Assembly: GCA_016788865.1 (NCBI GenBank)
Contig: JAEUSB010000095.1
Coordinates: 168,707 to 232,706, forward strand
Length of the DNA: 64,000 bases
Source: Leptospirales bacterium
GTDB taxonomy: Bacteria; Spirochaetota; Leptospiria; Leptospirales; Leptonemataceae
Direction of reading: 5' to 3'
Every line of letters begins with the position of its first letter. The first letter of the stretch is position 1. This document shows positions 44,458 through 54,530 of the stretch, in pieces. The position numbers and the translations under genes were made by a program. Below the pieces are notes generated by a model. It was not told the origin of the DNA, made no database searches, and saw only the letters and a list, made by a program, of their open reading frames with translations.

Positions 44458-46029
44458 TCAAGCCGGTCGGCTATGCGACGTTGTAGGTGCTCCAAGAGAT
44501 TGCATGTTTTCAACCAGTTGGGATGACTTGCGGACCAACATGGACATTGAAGCGTCAAGCTCAGTAATGGCGTTTAGTATGTCACCTGCGCCAACGCGCG
44601 TTTCTCTTAACGCGCCAATGATGTGCGAAAAAGAGTGCTTCATCTCCTCAAAGCTCTGCACAAATCTATCCCTGTGCTGGCGCTGTGCCTCAATTCTATC
44701 CTCCAGGAAACCAAACTTCTGCGTGATGCTCTTGTACGTTGTTTCACGCTCTTCAACAATAGCGATTGCCTCTTTTACGGAGCTTTCCCCGCTTGCGACG
44801 CTGCGCGAACTTCCTTCGATGATGGACCGGATGGATTCCGCGTTTCCCGCGCTTGAGTCGGCGAGCTTTCCAACCTCTTGCGCAACTACGGCAAAACCTC
44901 GTCCACTGTCTCCAGCATGCGCCGCTTCGATAGATGCGTTTAGAGCCAGGAGGTTGGTTCGATCTGCGATATCGGACATGATATCATTTACTTCGGCTAC
45001 GCGAAGGAACTGATCGGAAAGGGTAGAAAGAGATTGCAGAAGATCGGCTACCTTCGCGCTAACTCGTTTGTCATGCGATTGCGCGACGCTCAGGTTGTCC
45101 TGTAAAAAGGTCAATGATTCAATAAAACTATCGAGCAACAGTCCCAGCTCACTGCTGGCGCGTGAAAGTGAATCGAGATCGGCAGATTGCCCTCGAAGCG
45201 ATGTCATTGACGTGTCCATGTTTCCAACCAGCTCTTCGACCGTGGCGCTAATTTCCTCGAACATGGTGGCCTGCGACTGTACGTGATCATTCAAATCCCC
45301 AATGAAATTATGGAGAGCCTGAACTGAGTCGCGAATCTTCTCATTTGCCTCCATGAGGTCGAGCTTCTTGTCTTCCAGCTGGCGATTGCTCCCTTCGAGC
45401 GCTGCTCGTTGGGTTTCAGCGTGATCGCGCAAACGCATGAGCAGGCCCATCAAACTCCTGACCAACAGGGATCCACCAATAATGAAGATGACCTTGAGGA
45501 TCTCTGCACTCAACGAAGCGTTGCCCGGCCGCATCACGGCCAGACGATCTTCAGACAGAACTACACCGGCGTGAACCGCGCAGAGGGCAACACTGGCGCT
45601 GCAAACAGCCGCTACGCCGCCGGAGATCAGAACGAATGATTTGGAAAAAAGGAACGAAGAGTATAGAATATAGAAAAAGAAGATAACAAACAGAATCGGG
45701 CTTTTTAGGATACCGCTGGCGAATTCCGGGGGTTGCAGAGCGCCAGCCGCGCTCACGGCTCCGAGCACGATGATATCCATCAGAACAAAAGCCCTGGCGA
45801 TCCAGCCGGGCACGTTTCCGATGCGATCGAGAATCATGAATACCAGTGCGTACACCACCATCCCGGAGATCCCGATCACATACACGATATTCTGTACGGG
45901 TGAGTTTGATTTGTAGCTCATGGCAACGCTGGCGAAATACAAAAACGCCAGAGCCAATCTGACCCGGTTGATGACGCGCGGCCCCGCAGCTACGATTGCC
46001 TCAGCCGTTTCTCTCTGTATCGGGCGCAT
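44458..46029 (-). CDS. Methyl-accepting chemotaxis-like protein, membrane-sensing
   Basis: A 523-residue protein. The first 200 residues hold about six membrane helices with no large periplasmic domain; residues 200-500 form the cytoplasmic signalling coiled coil with the hairpin tip [20 protein letters not shown] and [19 protein letters not shown]. It likely senses a membrane-related signal and controls CheA. ATG at 46029 is preferred to one five residues upstream. A 24-base near-palindrome lies upstream at 46100-46123. No che genes are adjacent. Confidence 0.87.
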   Translation of the reverse strand: MRPIQRETAEAIVAAGPRVINRVRLALAFLYFASVAMSYKSNSPVQNIVYVIGISGMVVYALVFMILDRIGNVPGWIARAFVLMDIIVLGAVSAAGALQPPEFASGILKSPILFVIFFFYILYSSFLFSKSFVLISGGVAAVCSASVALCAVHAGVVLSEDRLAVMRPGNASLSAEILKVIFIIGGSLLVRSLMGLLMRLRDHAETQRAALEGSNRQLEDKKLDLMEANEKIRDSVQALHNFIGDLNDHVQSQATMFEEISATVEELVGNMDTSMTSLRGQSADLDSLSRASSELGLLLDSFIESLTFLQDNLSVAQSHDKRVSAKVADLLQSLSTLSDQFLRVAEVNDIMSDIADRTNLLALNASIEAAHAGDSGRGFAVVAQEVGKLADSSAGNAESIRSIIEGSSRSVASGESSVKEAIAIVEERETTYKSITQKFGFLEDRIEAQRQHRDRFVQSFEEMKHSFSHIIGALRETRVGAGDILNAITELDASMSMLVRKSSQLVENMQSLGAPTTSHSRPA

Positions 46030-46099
46030 GACGTTAAACGGCAATACGGTGTCCCGGATTCAAGTAAATTTTTTGAAAGCGTCGACTAGCCTGATCATT

Positions 46100-46123
46100 G
46101 TCATGTATCTCAAGTTACATGAC
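46100..46123. promoter_or_regulatory. Palindrome upstream of the MCP gene
   Basis: Perfect eight-base arms GTCATGTA (46100-46107) and TACATGAC (46116-46123) surround eight bases. The site lies in the 148-base gap between valS and the MCP, some 70 bases before the MCP start. It may be an operator; there is no T-run to support a terminator. Confidence 0.5.
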
Positions 46124-46177
46124 CCGGACTGTCGGAGCGGACGGGCTTTGCGAGCTGAAGCAAGGACCCAATTGGGG

Positions 46178-48931
46178 CTACAGCTTCAAGCCCAGACGGG
46201 TCGCGCTTGCCTCAAGGTGGGCAATTGTTTCCAGGAGGTCCTGGAGCTTTGCCTTTTCCTTGTTCACAACTTCAGCAGGAGCTCGCGTGACAAAATCCTG
46301 ATTTCCCAGTTTGCTTTCCAGGGCGGCCCTGGCCTTGCCAAGTTGGGCAATTTCCTGTCGAATGCGAGCCTCTTCTTTTGCAATATCCAGGAGACCTTCC
46401 ACGGGCAGGCAAACCTGTCCCTCTGTAAACACTTGAACCGCATCCGACTTGGCCGGGTTGTACGCGGGATCAATCTGAATGCTTTCCGCCTGGGCAAGCC
46501 TTGTGATTGCAGCCTGCTTCTCAATCGCTGTTTTCGCTAAACCTGGCGCGTCGGACTTTACGATTATCTTGATCTTCTTGTCCGGGGCAATCTTAAGCTC
46601 AGCACGCATATTGCGCACAATGCCAATGACCCGTTGGAGTAGTTCAAGCGCCGCCGCCGCTTTCTTGCCGTTAGCCGGCATTTTAACGAGCGCTGGATAC
46701 AGTTCTCCGATCAGCAGAGATTTCACTTTGCCCTTGCCGGCCGGCTTTGTGTAAGCAGATGTGTAAGCGTACAGTTCCTCTGTGAGATACGGCATGAAGG
46801 GGTTGAGAACAGACAGGATTGAATTCAGTATGTAAAAAGAAACCTGTCGCGCCGATTCTGCTGAAGCTTCGCCCGCTTTCCCAAACATTCTGGGTTTGAT
46901 GAACTCAATGTACCAATCGCAATAATCATTCCAGATGAATTCGTAAATATTTTCTGTTGCCAGGTGAAACTTGTACTCTGCAAGATTCTTGCTCACTGCC
47001 TTCAATGTTTGATTCAGGCGATCAAGTATCCACCAATCTTCCTGCTCTAGCAAGATTCCGGTTTGCGGAGGTTTCGCGGACTTCTTGCCGGATTTTGACT
47101 TCTTGGCCGGGGGTGAAGTCAGTAGTTTTTTTGCGTCAATAGGCTTGAAGCCTTTGGGCAGGTTCATCAGCACAAATCGCGAGGAATTCCATACTTTGTT
47201 TGCAAAGCTCTGATACCCTTTCAGGCGATTTTCCGAATATGTGGAGTCTTTCCCTTCTGACAGCGTCGCCATAAGGAAGAAACGATACGCGTCCGCTCCA
47301 TAGGTCTTGATTACATCAGCCGGATCAATGTTGTTGCCCAGGCTCTTTGAGATCTTTCGCCCCTGCTCATCCCGCATCAGCCCGTGGATATACACATGAC
47401 CGAAGGGCTCCTTCTTGAGCGCAAACAATCCCATCATGACCATTCGTGCTACCCAGAAGAAGATAATGTCGTACGCCGTAACAAGCACAGTCGTAGGATA
47501 GAAGGTGGCCAGGTCTTTTGTTTTTCCCGGCCAGCCCATAGTTGAAAAGGGCCAAAGACCTGATGAGAACCAGGTATCCAGCACATCCGGATCTTGCTTG
47601 ATTTTCTTGCTCTTGCATTTTTCGCAAACTTTAGGAACGGCCACACTGACAGTGATATGGGCGCATTCTTCGCAATGATAGGCTGGAATCTGATGTCCCC
47701 ACCAGAGCTGTCGCGAGATACACCAGTCGCGGATTTCTCGCATCCAGGAGTTATAGAGATTTGTGTAATTCTCCGGATAGAACTTGATCTTTCCTTTTTC
47801 AACCGCTTTGATTGCTTGATCGGCTAACGGTCGGACTTTTACAAACCACTGAGTGGAAACCATGGGTTCCACAACCGCGCCGGAACGCTGAGATTTTCCC
47901 AGCGCCATCTTATGTTCTTTTTTTCCGCGCTCCAGGCCAATTTCAAGCAGTGATGCTTTGATTTGTTTGCGAGCTTCATACCGATCTAGCCCCTTAAATC
48001 TTCCACCGGCTTCGTTTATTTTTCCGCTTTCGTCAAAAATTGTAATGAACTCAAGGTTGTGGCGTTTGCCTGTCTCATAGTCATTCACATCGTGCGCGGG
48101 TGTTACTTTCACGGCACCGGTCCCAAATGCAGGATCCACGAGAATTGAATCTGCGATGATGGGGACTTCGCGTTCTAAGAACGGATGCATGACGGTCTTG
48201 CCAATCATATCCTTGTAACGGGGGTCATCGGGATGGACTGCGATTGCAGAATCACCCAACATCGTTTCGGGGCGAGTTGTCGCGACTACGATCTCGCCGC
48301 GCGTTGACTTCAACGGATAGGCAAAAGAATATAATTCACCAACATGATTCTCATCGTAATCTACTTCCAGGTCAGACAGAACAGTGCGAGTGACTGGATC
48401 CCACATGATCATGCGCGTGTCGCGGTAGATCAGTTTCTTTTTGTAGAGTTCGGTGAAGGCCGTACGGACTGCGTATGATAGCCCGTCATCCATTGTGAAT
48501 CGTTCGCGACTCCAATCCACGGAGAGTCCAAGCGTGCGCATCTGGCGGGTTATGATTCCACCGAACTTCTCTTTCCACTGCCAGATCCGCTTTACGAACT
48601 TCTCGCGGCCTAGATCGAAACGCGAAACACCCTCTTCTTTGAGAAGTTTTTCGACCACGGCTTGCGTCGCAATGCCAGCGTGGTCTGTTCCCGGCAGCCA
48701 GAGAGCTCGTTTGCCTTGCTTTCTGGCATGGCGGATGAGTACGTCCTGAATTGTATGGTTGAGCGCGTGGCCTACATGAAGTTGCCCCGTAATATTAGGA
48801 GGGGGAATTACAATTGAGTACGCGGGTCCCTTGCCCCCGGATTCCGGTTTGAAGCTTCCGGATTTTTCCCAGACTTTGTACCACTTATCTTCTATTGTGG
48901 AAGGTTCGTAGCGGGTGCTCAGTTCTGGCAT
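46178..48931 (-). CDS. valS: Valyl-tRNA synthetase
   Basis: A 917-residue class I synthetase of typical length. The HIGH-type motif is GQLHVGHALNHT and the KMSKS-type motif GRKISKSLGNN. The editing (CP1) domain spans about residues 200-400 (TTRPETMLGDSAIAV and TPAHDVNDYE), two Cys pairs in CEECAHI/CEKCKSK suggest zinc, and the C-terminus ends in the ValS coiled-coil arm (QEIAQLGKARAALESKLGN). Confidence 0.97.
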   Translation of the reverse strand: MPELSTRYEPSTIEDKWYKVWEKSGSFKPESGGKGPAYSIVIPPPNITGQLHVGHALNHTIQDVLIRHARKQGKRALWLPGTDHAGIATQAVVEKLLKEEGVSRFDLGREKFVKRIWQWKEKFGGIITRQMRTLGLSVDWSRERFTMDDGLSYAVRTAFTELYKKKLIYRDTRMIMWDPVTRTVLSDLEVDYDENHVGELYSFAYPLKSTRGEIVVATTRPETMLGDSAIAVHPDDPRYKDMIGKTVMHPFLEREVPIIADSILVDPAFGTGAVKVTPAHDVNDYETGKRHNLEFITIFDESGKINEAGGRFKGLDRYEARKQIKASLLEIGLERGKKEHKMALGKSQRSGAVVEPMVSTQWFVKVRPLADQAIKAVEKGKIKFYPENYTNLYNSWMREIRDWCISRQLWWGHQIPAYHCEECAHITVSVAVPKVCEKCKSKKIKQDPDVLDTWFSSGLWPFSTMGWPGKTKDLATFYPTTVLVTAYDIIFFWVARMVMMGLFALKKEPFGHVYIHGLMRDEQGRKISKSLGNNIDPADVIKTYGADAYRFFLMATLSEGKDSTYSENRLKGYQSFANKVWNSSRFVLMNLPKGFKPIDAKKLLTSPPAKKSKSGKKSAKPPQTGILLEQEDWWILDRLNQTLKAVSKNLAEYKFHLATENIYEFIWNDYCDWYIEFIKPRMFGKAGEASAESARQVSFYILNSILSVLNPFMPYLTEELYAYTSAYTKPAGKGKVKSLLIGELYPALVKMPANGKKAAAALELLQRVIGIVRNMRAELKIAPDKKIKIIVKSDAPGLAKTAIEKQAAITRLAQAESIQIDPAYNPAKSDAVQVFTEGQVCLPVEGLLDIAKEEARIRQEIAQLGKARAALESKLGNQDFVTRAPAEVVNKEKAKLQDLLETIAHLEASATRLGLKL

Positions 48932-48977
48932 AAGCCAGATTGTGCATTTGGACTGATGTGAAAATCAGAAATCGCGG

Positions 48978-49277
48978 CTATTCCTCAGCCTTCTTATGAA
49001 TGCGGCCGCGGATTGGATCACAGGGAGAGTTATAGACCTTATCTGCTTCAAACATCTTGCGATAGTCGATATTCCTATCATTTGTCACGAAATCCCGTTC
49101 AATGAAGTGCCGGTCGCCCTCGTAGTGGTTAGAAATTGGATCACAGGGATCGAGGGCCAGATCTTCCTTCACGAAGAGCGCCTTAATGCGATGGCAGCCG
49201 GGTAAGGTCAGCACAAGTAGGAGTAAAAGGCCGATTCTGGCCAATTGACGGCCTACGCGGAACGCCCCGGAGTTCAT
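48978..49277 (-). CDS. Small lipoprotein
   Basis: A 99-residue protein with a lipoprotein signal (IGLLLLLVLTLPGC). The mature 70 residues contain two similar motifs, DPCDPISNHYEGD and SPCDPIRGRI, a small internal repeat. Unrecognised. It overlaps the preceding small gene by four bases (ATGA). Confidence 0.65.
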   Translation of the reverse strand: MNSGAFRVGRQLARIGLLLLLVLTLPGCHRIKALFVKEDLALDPCDPISNHYEGDRHFIERDFVTNDRNIDYRKMFEADKVYNSPCDPIRGRIHKKAEE

Positions 49278-49486
49278 GCAAGGAAATTGATAAACTGCCC
49301 GGTCTGTCCCGACAAGCGGGAAACGGGCCGGGATTGCTGGCTCAGCGGACCGTAGAGTTCGGGTAGATCGGCCCGTGAGAATGCACGCTTTTGTAGACCC
49401 TCAGCCTTCTCAACGGCCGCAACAGGCTGTTCCGGATATCTTTGAACCGGATATGCCATTACCCCAGGCATACGCGAGAAGTTCAT
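49274..49486 (-). CDS. Small hypothetical protein upstream of lipoprotein
   Basis: About 70 residues starting MNFSRMPGVMAYPVQRYPEQ, with an alternative ATG seven codons upstream at 49507. No signal, membrane or known domain; Pro/Arg/Gln-rich. A GAGG site nine bases before ATG 49486 and the four-base overlap with the following lipoprotein gene support translation. Confidence 0.45.
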   Translation of the reverse strand: MNFSRMPGVMAYPVQRYPEQPVAAVEKAEGLQKRAFSRADLPELYGPLSQQSRPVSRLSGQTGQFINFLA

Positions 49487-49599
49487 CGATCCAGCCTCGA
49501 TTTTCATACAATGAATATCGGCCGGTCAGAGCGATTGATTGAGGCCGACAGCCTGCCGGCAGACCCGGTGTTTCGCGCTACGTAAATGGTTGTTTTCAA

Positions 49600-49634
49600 T
49601 TGACATGGCTATTTAAAACAGCTAACTTAGCCAT
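49600..49634 (+). promoter_or_regulatory. Promoter and operator of the toxin-antitoxin pair
   Basis: TTGACA (49600-49605) and TAACTT (49623-49628) are 17 bases apart. ATGGCTA (49605-49611) and TAGCCAT (49628-49634) form an inverted repeat over the promoter, ending two bases before the antitoxin ATG. This is the usual layout for autorepression by the antitoxin complex. Confidence 0.72.
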
Positions 49635-49636
49635 CA

Positions 49637-49951
49637 ATGAAGGTTAAGATTGCAGAATTGAAGAACAACCTCAGTCGATATGTTCACAGGGTCAGGGAGC
49701 GGGGCGAAGTGATCGTGGTCTGTGATCGAGATCGGCCTGTTGCCTGCCTTGTTCCGCTGGGCAATTCATCTGAAACCGACTGGCGGGTGTATCGAGAGAC
49801 CATGCTCCTGCGCGCGGAAGAGTCGGGAATCAAACTGGATATCCCTCTGCTGCGAAGCGATTTGAAAGCATTTCATTCCATCAAGCCGGGCCTTGCGCCG
49901 GATAAGCGAACAGATTTGAATACCATTGAAATTGTGCGGAAAGATTATTGA
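49637..49951 (+). CDS. Phd/YefM-type antitoxin
   Basis: A 104-residue protein with the Phd/YefM DNA-binding N-terminus: VKIAELKNNLSRYVHRVRER then GEVIVVCDRDRPVACLVPL. The C-terminal 50 residues are likely to wrap and neutralise the PIN toxin. It overlaps the toxin start by four bases and probably represses through the palindrome over its promoter. Confidence 0.87.
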   Translation: MKVKIAELKNNLSRYVHRVRERGEVIVVCDRDRPVACLVPLGNSSETDWRVYRETMLLRAEESGIKLDIPLLRSDLKAFHSIKPGLAPDKRTDLNTIEIVRKDY

Positions 49952-50340
49952 AAGCTTACTGGGATACAAGTGCCCTTTTGAAACTTATCTACACGGAGCC
50001 GCACTCTGACCGGGCTGTGCTCGCACAACAAGCATCGAAGCAGGTATTCACATGGGACTGGACGCGAGTAGAATCCAACGCCGGCGTTGCAAGGCGTGGT
50101 GGCGCCCATGCCAGAAAAGCACTTCTGGCATTGCTCTCCGGAATTCAGTGGATCAAGTTCGATTCGCAGCAGTACGACTCGTTGATCGAGCTTTGCGTTC
50201 GCCACAAATTGCGCTCCGCTGATGCCGGACACCTGTATTGCCTCATGAAGCTCTCAGAGGTGCTCGGTGAAGTAACCTTTGTATGTTTCGACTCGGAGCT
50301 GGTAAAGGCCGCGCGCAAAGAGGGCATTAAGGTTTTCTAG
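49948..50340 (+). CDS. PIN-domain toxin (VapC-like ribonuclease)
   Basis: A 130-residue PIN-domain RNase that would cleave tRNA or rRNA when freed from its antitoxin. Acidic catalytic residues are seen in AYWDTSALLKL (Asp), RVESNAGVARR (Glu) and LRSADAGHLYC and CFDSELVKAA (Asp). It starts with TTG overlapping the antitoxin TGA. The last four bases overlap the convergent GNAT gene. Confidence 0.87.
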   Translation: MKAYWDTSALLKLIYTEPHSDRAVLAQQASKQVFTWDWTRVESNAGVARRGGAHARKALLALLSGIQWIKFDSQQYDSLIELCVRHKLRSADAGHLYCLMKLSEVLGEVTFVCFDSELVKAARKEGIKVF

Positions 50341-50786
50341 ATTGTTTTTTCAAAACACCAGGCGGTTGGATCAGAGGTCCATTTTCCAAACGGAGGAATC
50401 CGTGCAAATCCCCGTCCCTGGTAGAATTTGACCGCTTCGACTTGCGGTTCGCCCGCGCGCAGTTTGATTCTTTCAAAACCCTTATCTTTTGCGAACGACT
50501 CCAGGGTCTTCAGCAATTCTTTTGCAATTCCCGCTCGCCTGTATTCCGGCCGCACGTACATAACATCGAGCTCAGCTTCATTTCCATTCAAAGGTGCTAT
50601 GGCAATGCTTCCGGCAACAACGTTATCCGATTTTGCAACCCAGAAAGCTGCCCGATCGCCCTGGAAATCCCCGGGTTTCATTGGGTTTGGGGCCTCAAAT
50701 GAATAGTAGCGCTGAACCTCCACCCAGAGTAGATCCATCATTTCTCTGGCTTCATGTGTTTCCGGATTTGTTTTAAGTATCAGCAT
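50337..50786 (-). CDS. GNAT-family N-acetyltransferase
   Basis: A 149-residue acetyltransferase. ELDVMYVRPEYRRAGIAKEL is the acetyl-CoA binding motif A with R/Q-x-x-G-x-A, and AVKFYQGRGFARIPPF is motif B. ATG at 50786 follows AAAGGA. The substrate is unknown. Confidence 0.87.
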   Translation of the reverse strand: MLILKTNPETHEAREMMDLLWVEVQRYYSFEAPNPMKPGDFQGDRAAFWVAKSDNVVAGSIAIAPLNGNEAELDVMYVRPEYRRAGIAKELLKTLESFAKDKGFERIKLRAGEPQVEAVKFYQGRGFARIPPFGKWTSDPTAWCFEKTI

Positions 50787-50907
50787 TCCTTTCTCTTGTG
50801 CTGTCACGCTGTCACTCCGGCGCGTAACGGCTTTGCAAACAAGGCTTCCGGTCGCCATGGCGCTAGCCAGCCGAAAATCCCTTTCCGAAAGTTAGCGAAA
50901 AGTACTC

Positions 50908-50936
50908 TTGACTGAATTTTGAAATTTCATTGTACT
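50908..50936 (+). promoter_or_regulatory. Promoter of the STAS gene
   Basis: TTGACT (50908-50913) and TGTACT (50931-50936) are separated by 17 bases, about 24 bases before the preferred ATG at 50960. Confidence 0.55.
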
Positions 50937-50959
50937 CGTTGAATGGAGCCGCACCTGCA

Positions 50960-51289
50960 ATGAGCCTGAAGACAGCGCTCGACAACGGCATACTCACCAT
51001 CTGGCTCAAAGGAAACGTAAATTTCTCAAACGCAGATGAGTTAGAACAGGTCCTACAGGGTCACATTGAGAAAGGTTCGGCACGAATCCTGGTAGATCTA
51101 TCCCAGGCATCGCACATTGATTCCGTGGCATTGGCGGTTTTGCTTCGCATGGTCACGAATGCCAGGGAGAAAAAGGGTGATCTGAGGCTGGCATCTGTTC
51201 CTCAGATTCTACGGAAAACCTTGCAGCTCGCTTCGCTGGATTCCGCTTTTGGCATCTACCCGAATCTTGAGGAGGCCGCCAGGTTCTAG
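50960..51289 (+). CDS. STAS anti-sigma factor antagonist, stand-alone
   Basis: A 109-residue single STAS domain: TIWLKGNVNFSNADELEQVL then LVDLSQASHIDSVALAVLLR with the expected phosphorylatable Ser. It is not beside a kinase or phosphatase gene; it may report to the fused switch protein at 26535-29261 or to another. ATG 50960 is preferred to TTG 50930, which overlaps the promoter. Confidence 0.85.
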   Translation: MSLKTALDNGILTIWLKGNVNFSNADELEQVLQGHIEKGSARILVDLSQASHIDSVALAVLLRMVTNAREKKGDLRLASVPQILRKTLQLASLDSAFGIYPNLEEAARF

Positions 51290-51304
51290 CGTTGTCGTGT
51301 AACG

Positions 51305-51685
51305 CTAGTTAGCGCTATCCGGTATTACCAGCGCGAAGGCAGGGATATCCGCTTCAAAGGTCTCACCTTCATCCGTTTCCATCACATAGTGGCCTTTCAT
51401 GAAACCGTAGTTTGTTGGCAGGGGACAAAAGCTAGTATAGTTGTAAGATTCGCCGGGTTTAAGATACGGATATTCACCAACAACTCCGGCTCCCCGCACT
51501 TCCTGGACTCGACCCGCTGCGTCCGTAATATGCCAGTACCGGGAGCGCAACCGCGCATTTGTATCACCTTCGTTCGTTATTGTGATGTTATACGCAAAGA
51601 AATAGAGGGGTTCGAGCGGATTTGATCGCTCCGGGATGTATCGAGCAACAGCACGTACGCGAATGTCCTTGCTGATCTGATGCAT
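51305..51685 (-). CDS. apaG: ApaG-family protein
   Basis: A 126-residue immunoglobulin-like fold protein. YFFAYNITITNEGDTNARLR, RYWHITDAAG, VVGEYPYLKPGESYNYTSFC and MKGHYVMETDEGETFEADIP match ApaG throughout. It is linked genetically to cobalt/magnesium tolerance and dinucleoside polyphosphate metabolism in enterics, but its biochemistry is not settled. ATG 51685 is chosen at the family start. Confidence 0.92.
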   Translation of the reverse strand: MHQISKDIRVRAVARYIPERSNPLEPLYFFAYNITITNEGDTNARLRSRYWHITDAAGRVQEVRGAGVVGEYPYLKPGESYNYTSFCPLPTNYGFMKGHYVMETDEGETFEADIPAFALVIPDSAN

Positions 51686-51831
51686 GTCTGGAATGAAAGA
51701 TCCCGAACCGCAGCACTCAAGTCTTTTTTTGCTACGATGCAACTACCTGGAAGGAGCGGTTGGCGGCGTTGGCTTGACAGTCAGGATTCTACATTCAGAC
51801 TACTGCCAAGACAAGGGGATTGGGGAAGATT

Positions 51832-54528
51832 ATGTCACAATACGTTTATTTTTTCGGCGAAGGCAGAACGGATGTTCCGGCACTGGATAAGAAATTACTC
51901 GGCGGCAAAGGCGCCAATCTCTGCGAAATGTCCCAGTTGGGCATCCCGGTTCCCCCGGGAATCGTGATCACCACGGACGCCTGTAAGCGCTACATCAAAG
52001 AGCAAAAATTCCCCTCCGGCCTCATGGAAGAAGTGCTGGTTCGCATCCAGCAACTGAACTCCGCAACCGGGAAGGTATTTGGGAATCCGGATCATCCATT
52101 GCTGGTTTCCGTGCGTTCAGGAGCTCCCGTGTCCATGCCGGGCATGATGGATACCATTCTCAATCTGGGATTGAACTCGGAAACGCTCGAGGGCATGGTT
52201 CGATCCACAGGCAACGAACGGTTTGTGTGCGATTCATATCGTCGTTTCATCCAAATGTATGGAAACGTTGTGCTTGAAATTCCTCATCACGACTTCGAGC
52301 ACATCCTTGCAGACGTTAAGAAGCACGTGGGTGCAACATCTGACACCGACCTGCGCGCGCAGGACTTACGTGATCTGATAGTGCAATACAAGGAGCTGGT
52401 TCGTCGCGTTCACGGAAAAGACTTCCCTGAAGATGTTCAAGACCAATTGAAGGGATCGATCGAGGCCGTATTCAAATCCTGGAATAACGATCGCGCAATT
52501 ATCTATCGCCGACTGAACCATATTGCTGACGAGCTGGGAACTGCGGTTAACGTTCAAGCAATGGTTTTTGGCAACATGGGAGATACTTCCGGAACGGGCG
52601 TCGCATTTACAAGAAATCCGTCAACAGGCGAACGCAAGTTCTATGGCGAATATCTCATGAACGCGCAGGGAGAAGACGTGGTGGCGGGGATTCGGACTCC
52701 ATTTCCAATTTCTCGATTGAGTTCAGATCTGCCCGAGGTCTACGGGCAGCTTGATGAAGTTCAGAAGCGACTGGAAGCGCACTACAAGGATATGCAGGAC
52801 CTGGAGTTTACCATCCAGGAAAAGAAGCTGTACATGCTCCAAACTCGGAGTGGCAAGCGCACTGGCGTTGCTGCACTTCGCATGGCAGTGGAGATGGTTG
52901 ATGAAGGATTGATCGATAAGCGCACGGCGCTCATTCGCGTAGATCCTGAATCCATTCCTTCCATGCTTGCACCAGTCTTTGACCTGGATGAAAAGAAGAT
53001 CGCAATCAAAGAGAAACGTTATCTGACCAAGGGATTAAATGCTGGTCCGGGGGCTGCTTCCGGCAAGGTTGTTTTCGATTCCTGGAGCGCTCAAAATAAG
53101 AAGATCAAAGGCGAAAAGACCATCCTGGTCCGCATGGAAACCAGTCCAGAAGACATTGCGGGGATGGAAGCCGCAGAAGGAATCTTAACGGCGCGCGGCG
53201 GGATGACGAGTCATGCTGCTGTGGTTGCCCGTGGAATGAATAAGCCCTGCGTTGTCGGTTGCTCCGCGCTTCATGTGGAAGAACGTTCTCAGTTCATGGC
53301 GGTTGCAACGGAAGATGGCCGCAGCGTAATTGTGCGCGAAGGTGATTTTATCTCCATTGATGGTAGCACGGGTGAAGTTCTCCTTGGCAGCCTCCAAACA
53401 AAACCATCTGAAATTCAGCAGGTTCTCGACGGCGTCATCCCCGGTCATGATTCTCAAATTGCGAAAAATTTTCAGAAGTTTATGGGATGGAGCGATGAGG
53501 TTCGCACATTGCAAATTCGCACAAATGCGGATACGCCGCGTGACGCTCGAATTGCACGCATCTTTGGTGCGCAGGGCATAGGTCTTTGCCGCACAGAGCA
53601 CATGTTCTTTGAAGGTGAAAGAATCACTGCAATGCAAGAAATGATTCTGTCGGACACAGTTGAAGCGCGCGAGAAGGCCCTTTCGAAATTACTTCCCTAC
53701 CAGCGCGAAGATTTCATTGGAATCTTCGAAGCCATGGAAGGTCTGCCCGTCACGATTCGCCTCCTGGATCCACCACTCCACGAGTTTGTGCCACACGACG
53801 AGGGGCATATGGGTGAACTGGCGCAACGCTCCGGCATCGATCTCGATAAAATTCGGATGCGTATTGAAGCATTGAAGGAGCAGAACCCAATGCTTGGTCA
53901 CCGTGGTTGTCGATTGGGTGTTACGTATCCTGAGATTACCAGGATGCAGGTTCGTGCCATCCTGGAGGCCGCTGTTGCAGTGAAGAAGAAGGGTAAGTCA
54001 GTCTATCCAGAGATCATGGTTCCCCTGGTAGGCCATATCAAAGAATTCACCCATCAGCGCGAGCTAATCGAATCCACAGCCCAGATAATTATGCGTGAGG
54101 CTAATACGCGTGTTGATTTCACAATTGGCACAATGATCGAAGTCCCACGCGCAGCCCTCGTTGCAGATCAAATTGCTGCGGAAGCTAAGTTCTTTAGCTT
54201 TGGCACAAACGATCTCACACAGATGGGAATGGGATTCTCTCGTGACGATGCCGACAAATTCCTTCGCGATTATCTGCGCCTTGGTTTCTACGAGCGTAAT
54301 CCGTTCCAGTCCATTGATCAGGAAGGCGTTGGCGAGCTTGTCAAAATCGCCATCGAGCGTGGTAGGAAAACACGGCCCGATATCAAGCTGGGTGTTTGCG
54401 GCGAGCATGGCGGTGATCCTACCAGTATCATGTTCTTCCATAAGATAGGTCTGCAGTACGTGAGCTGTTCACCATTCCGTGTGGCTGTAGCGCGCGCAGC
54501 AGCGGCAAGGGCCGTGCTACTGGGCTAG
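51832..54528 (+). CDS. ppdK: Pyruvate, phosphate dikinase
   Basis: An 898-residue enzyme interconverting pyruvate, ATP and phosphate with PEP, AMP and pyrophosphate. The N-terminal ATP-grasp domain begins YFFGEGRTD and GGKGANLCEM; the phosphohistidine domain has GGMTSHAAVVARGM; the C-terminal PEP/pyruvate barrel ends GVCGEHGGDPTS with its catalytic Cys. ATG 51832 follows GGGGAAG. In leptospires it probably supports gluconeogenesis or pyrophosphate recycling. Confidence 0.96.
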   Translation: MSQYVYFFGEGRTDVPALDKKLLGGKGANLCEMSQLGIPVPPGIVITTDACKRYIKEQKFPSGLMEEVLVRIQQLNSATGKVFGNPDHPLLVSVRSGAPVSMPGMMDTILNLGLNSETLEGMVRSTGNERFVCDSYRRFIQMYGNVVLEIPHHDFEHILADVKKHVGATSDTDLRAQDLRDLIVQYKELVRRVHGKDFPEDVQDQLKGSIEAVFKSWNNDRAIIYRRLNHIADELGTAVNVQAMVFGNMGDTSGTGVAFTRNPSTGERKFYGEYLMNAQGEDVVAGIRTPFPISRLSSDLPEVYGQLDEVQKRLEAHYKDMQDLEFTIQEKKLYMLQTRSGKRTGVAALRMAVEMVDEGLIDKRTALIRVDPESIPSMLAPVFDLDEKKIAIKEKRYLTKGLNAGPGAASGKVVFDSWSAQNKKIKGEKTILVRMETSPEDIAGMEAAEGILTARGGMTSHAAVVARGMNKPCVVGCSALHVEERSQFMAVATEDGRSVIVREGDFISIDGSTGEVLLGSLQTKPSEIQQVLDGVIPGHDSQIAKNFQKFMGWSDEVRTLQIRTNADTPRDARIARIFGAQGIGLCRTEHMFFEGERITAMQEMILSDTVEAREKALSKLLPYQREDFIGIFEAMEGLPVTIRLLDPPLHEFVPHDEGHMGELAQRSGIDLDKIRMRIEALKEQNPMLGHRGCRLGVTYPEITRMQVRAILEAAVAVKKKGKSVYPEIMVPLVGHIKEFTHQRELIESTAQIIMREANTRVDFTIGTMIEVPRAALVADQIAAEAKFFSFGTNDLTQMGMGFSRDDADKFLRDYLRLGFYERNPFQSIDQEGVGELVKIAIERGRKTRPDIKLGVCGEHGGDPTSIMFFHKIGLQYVSCSPFRVAVARAAAARAVLLG

Positions 54529-54530
54529 CT

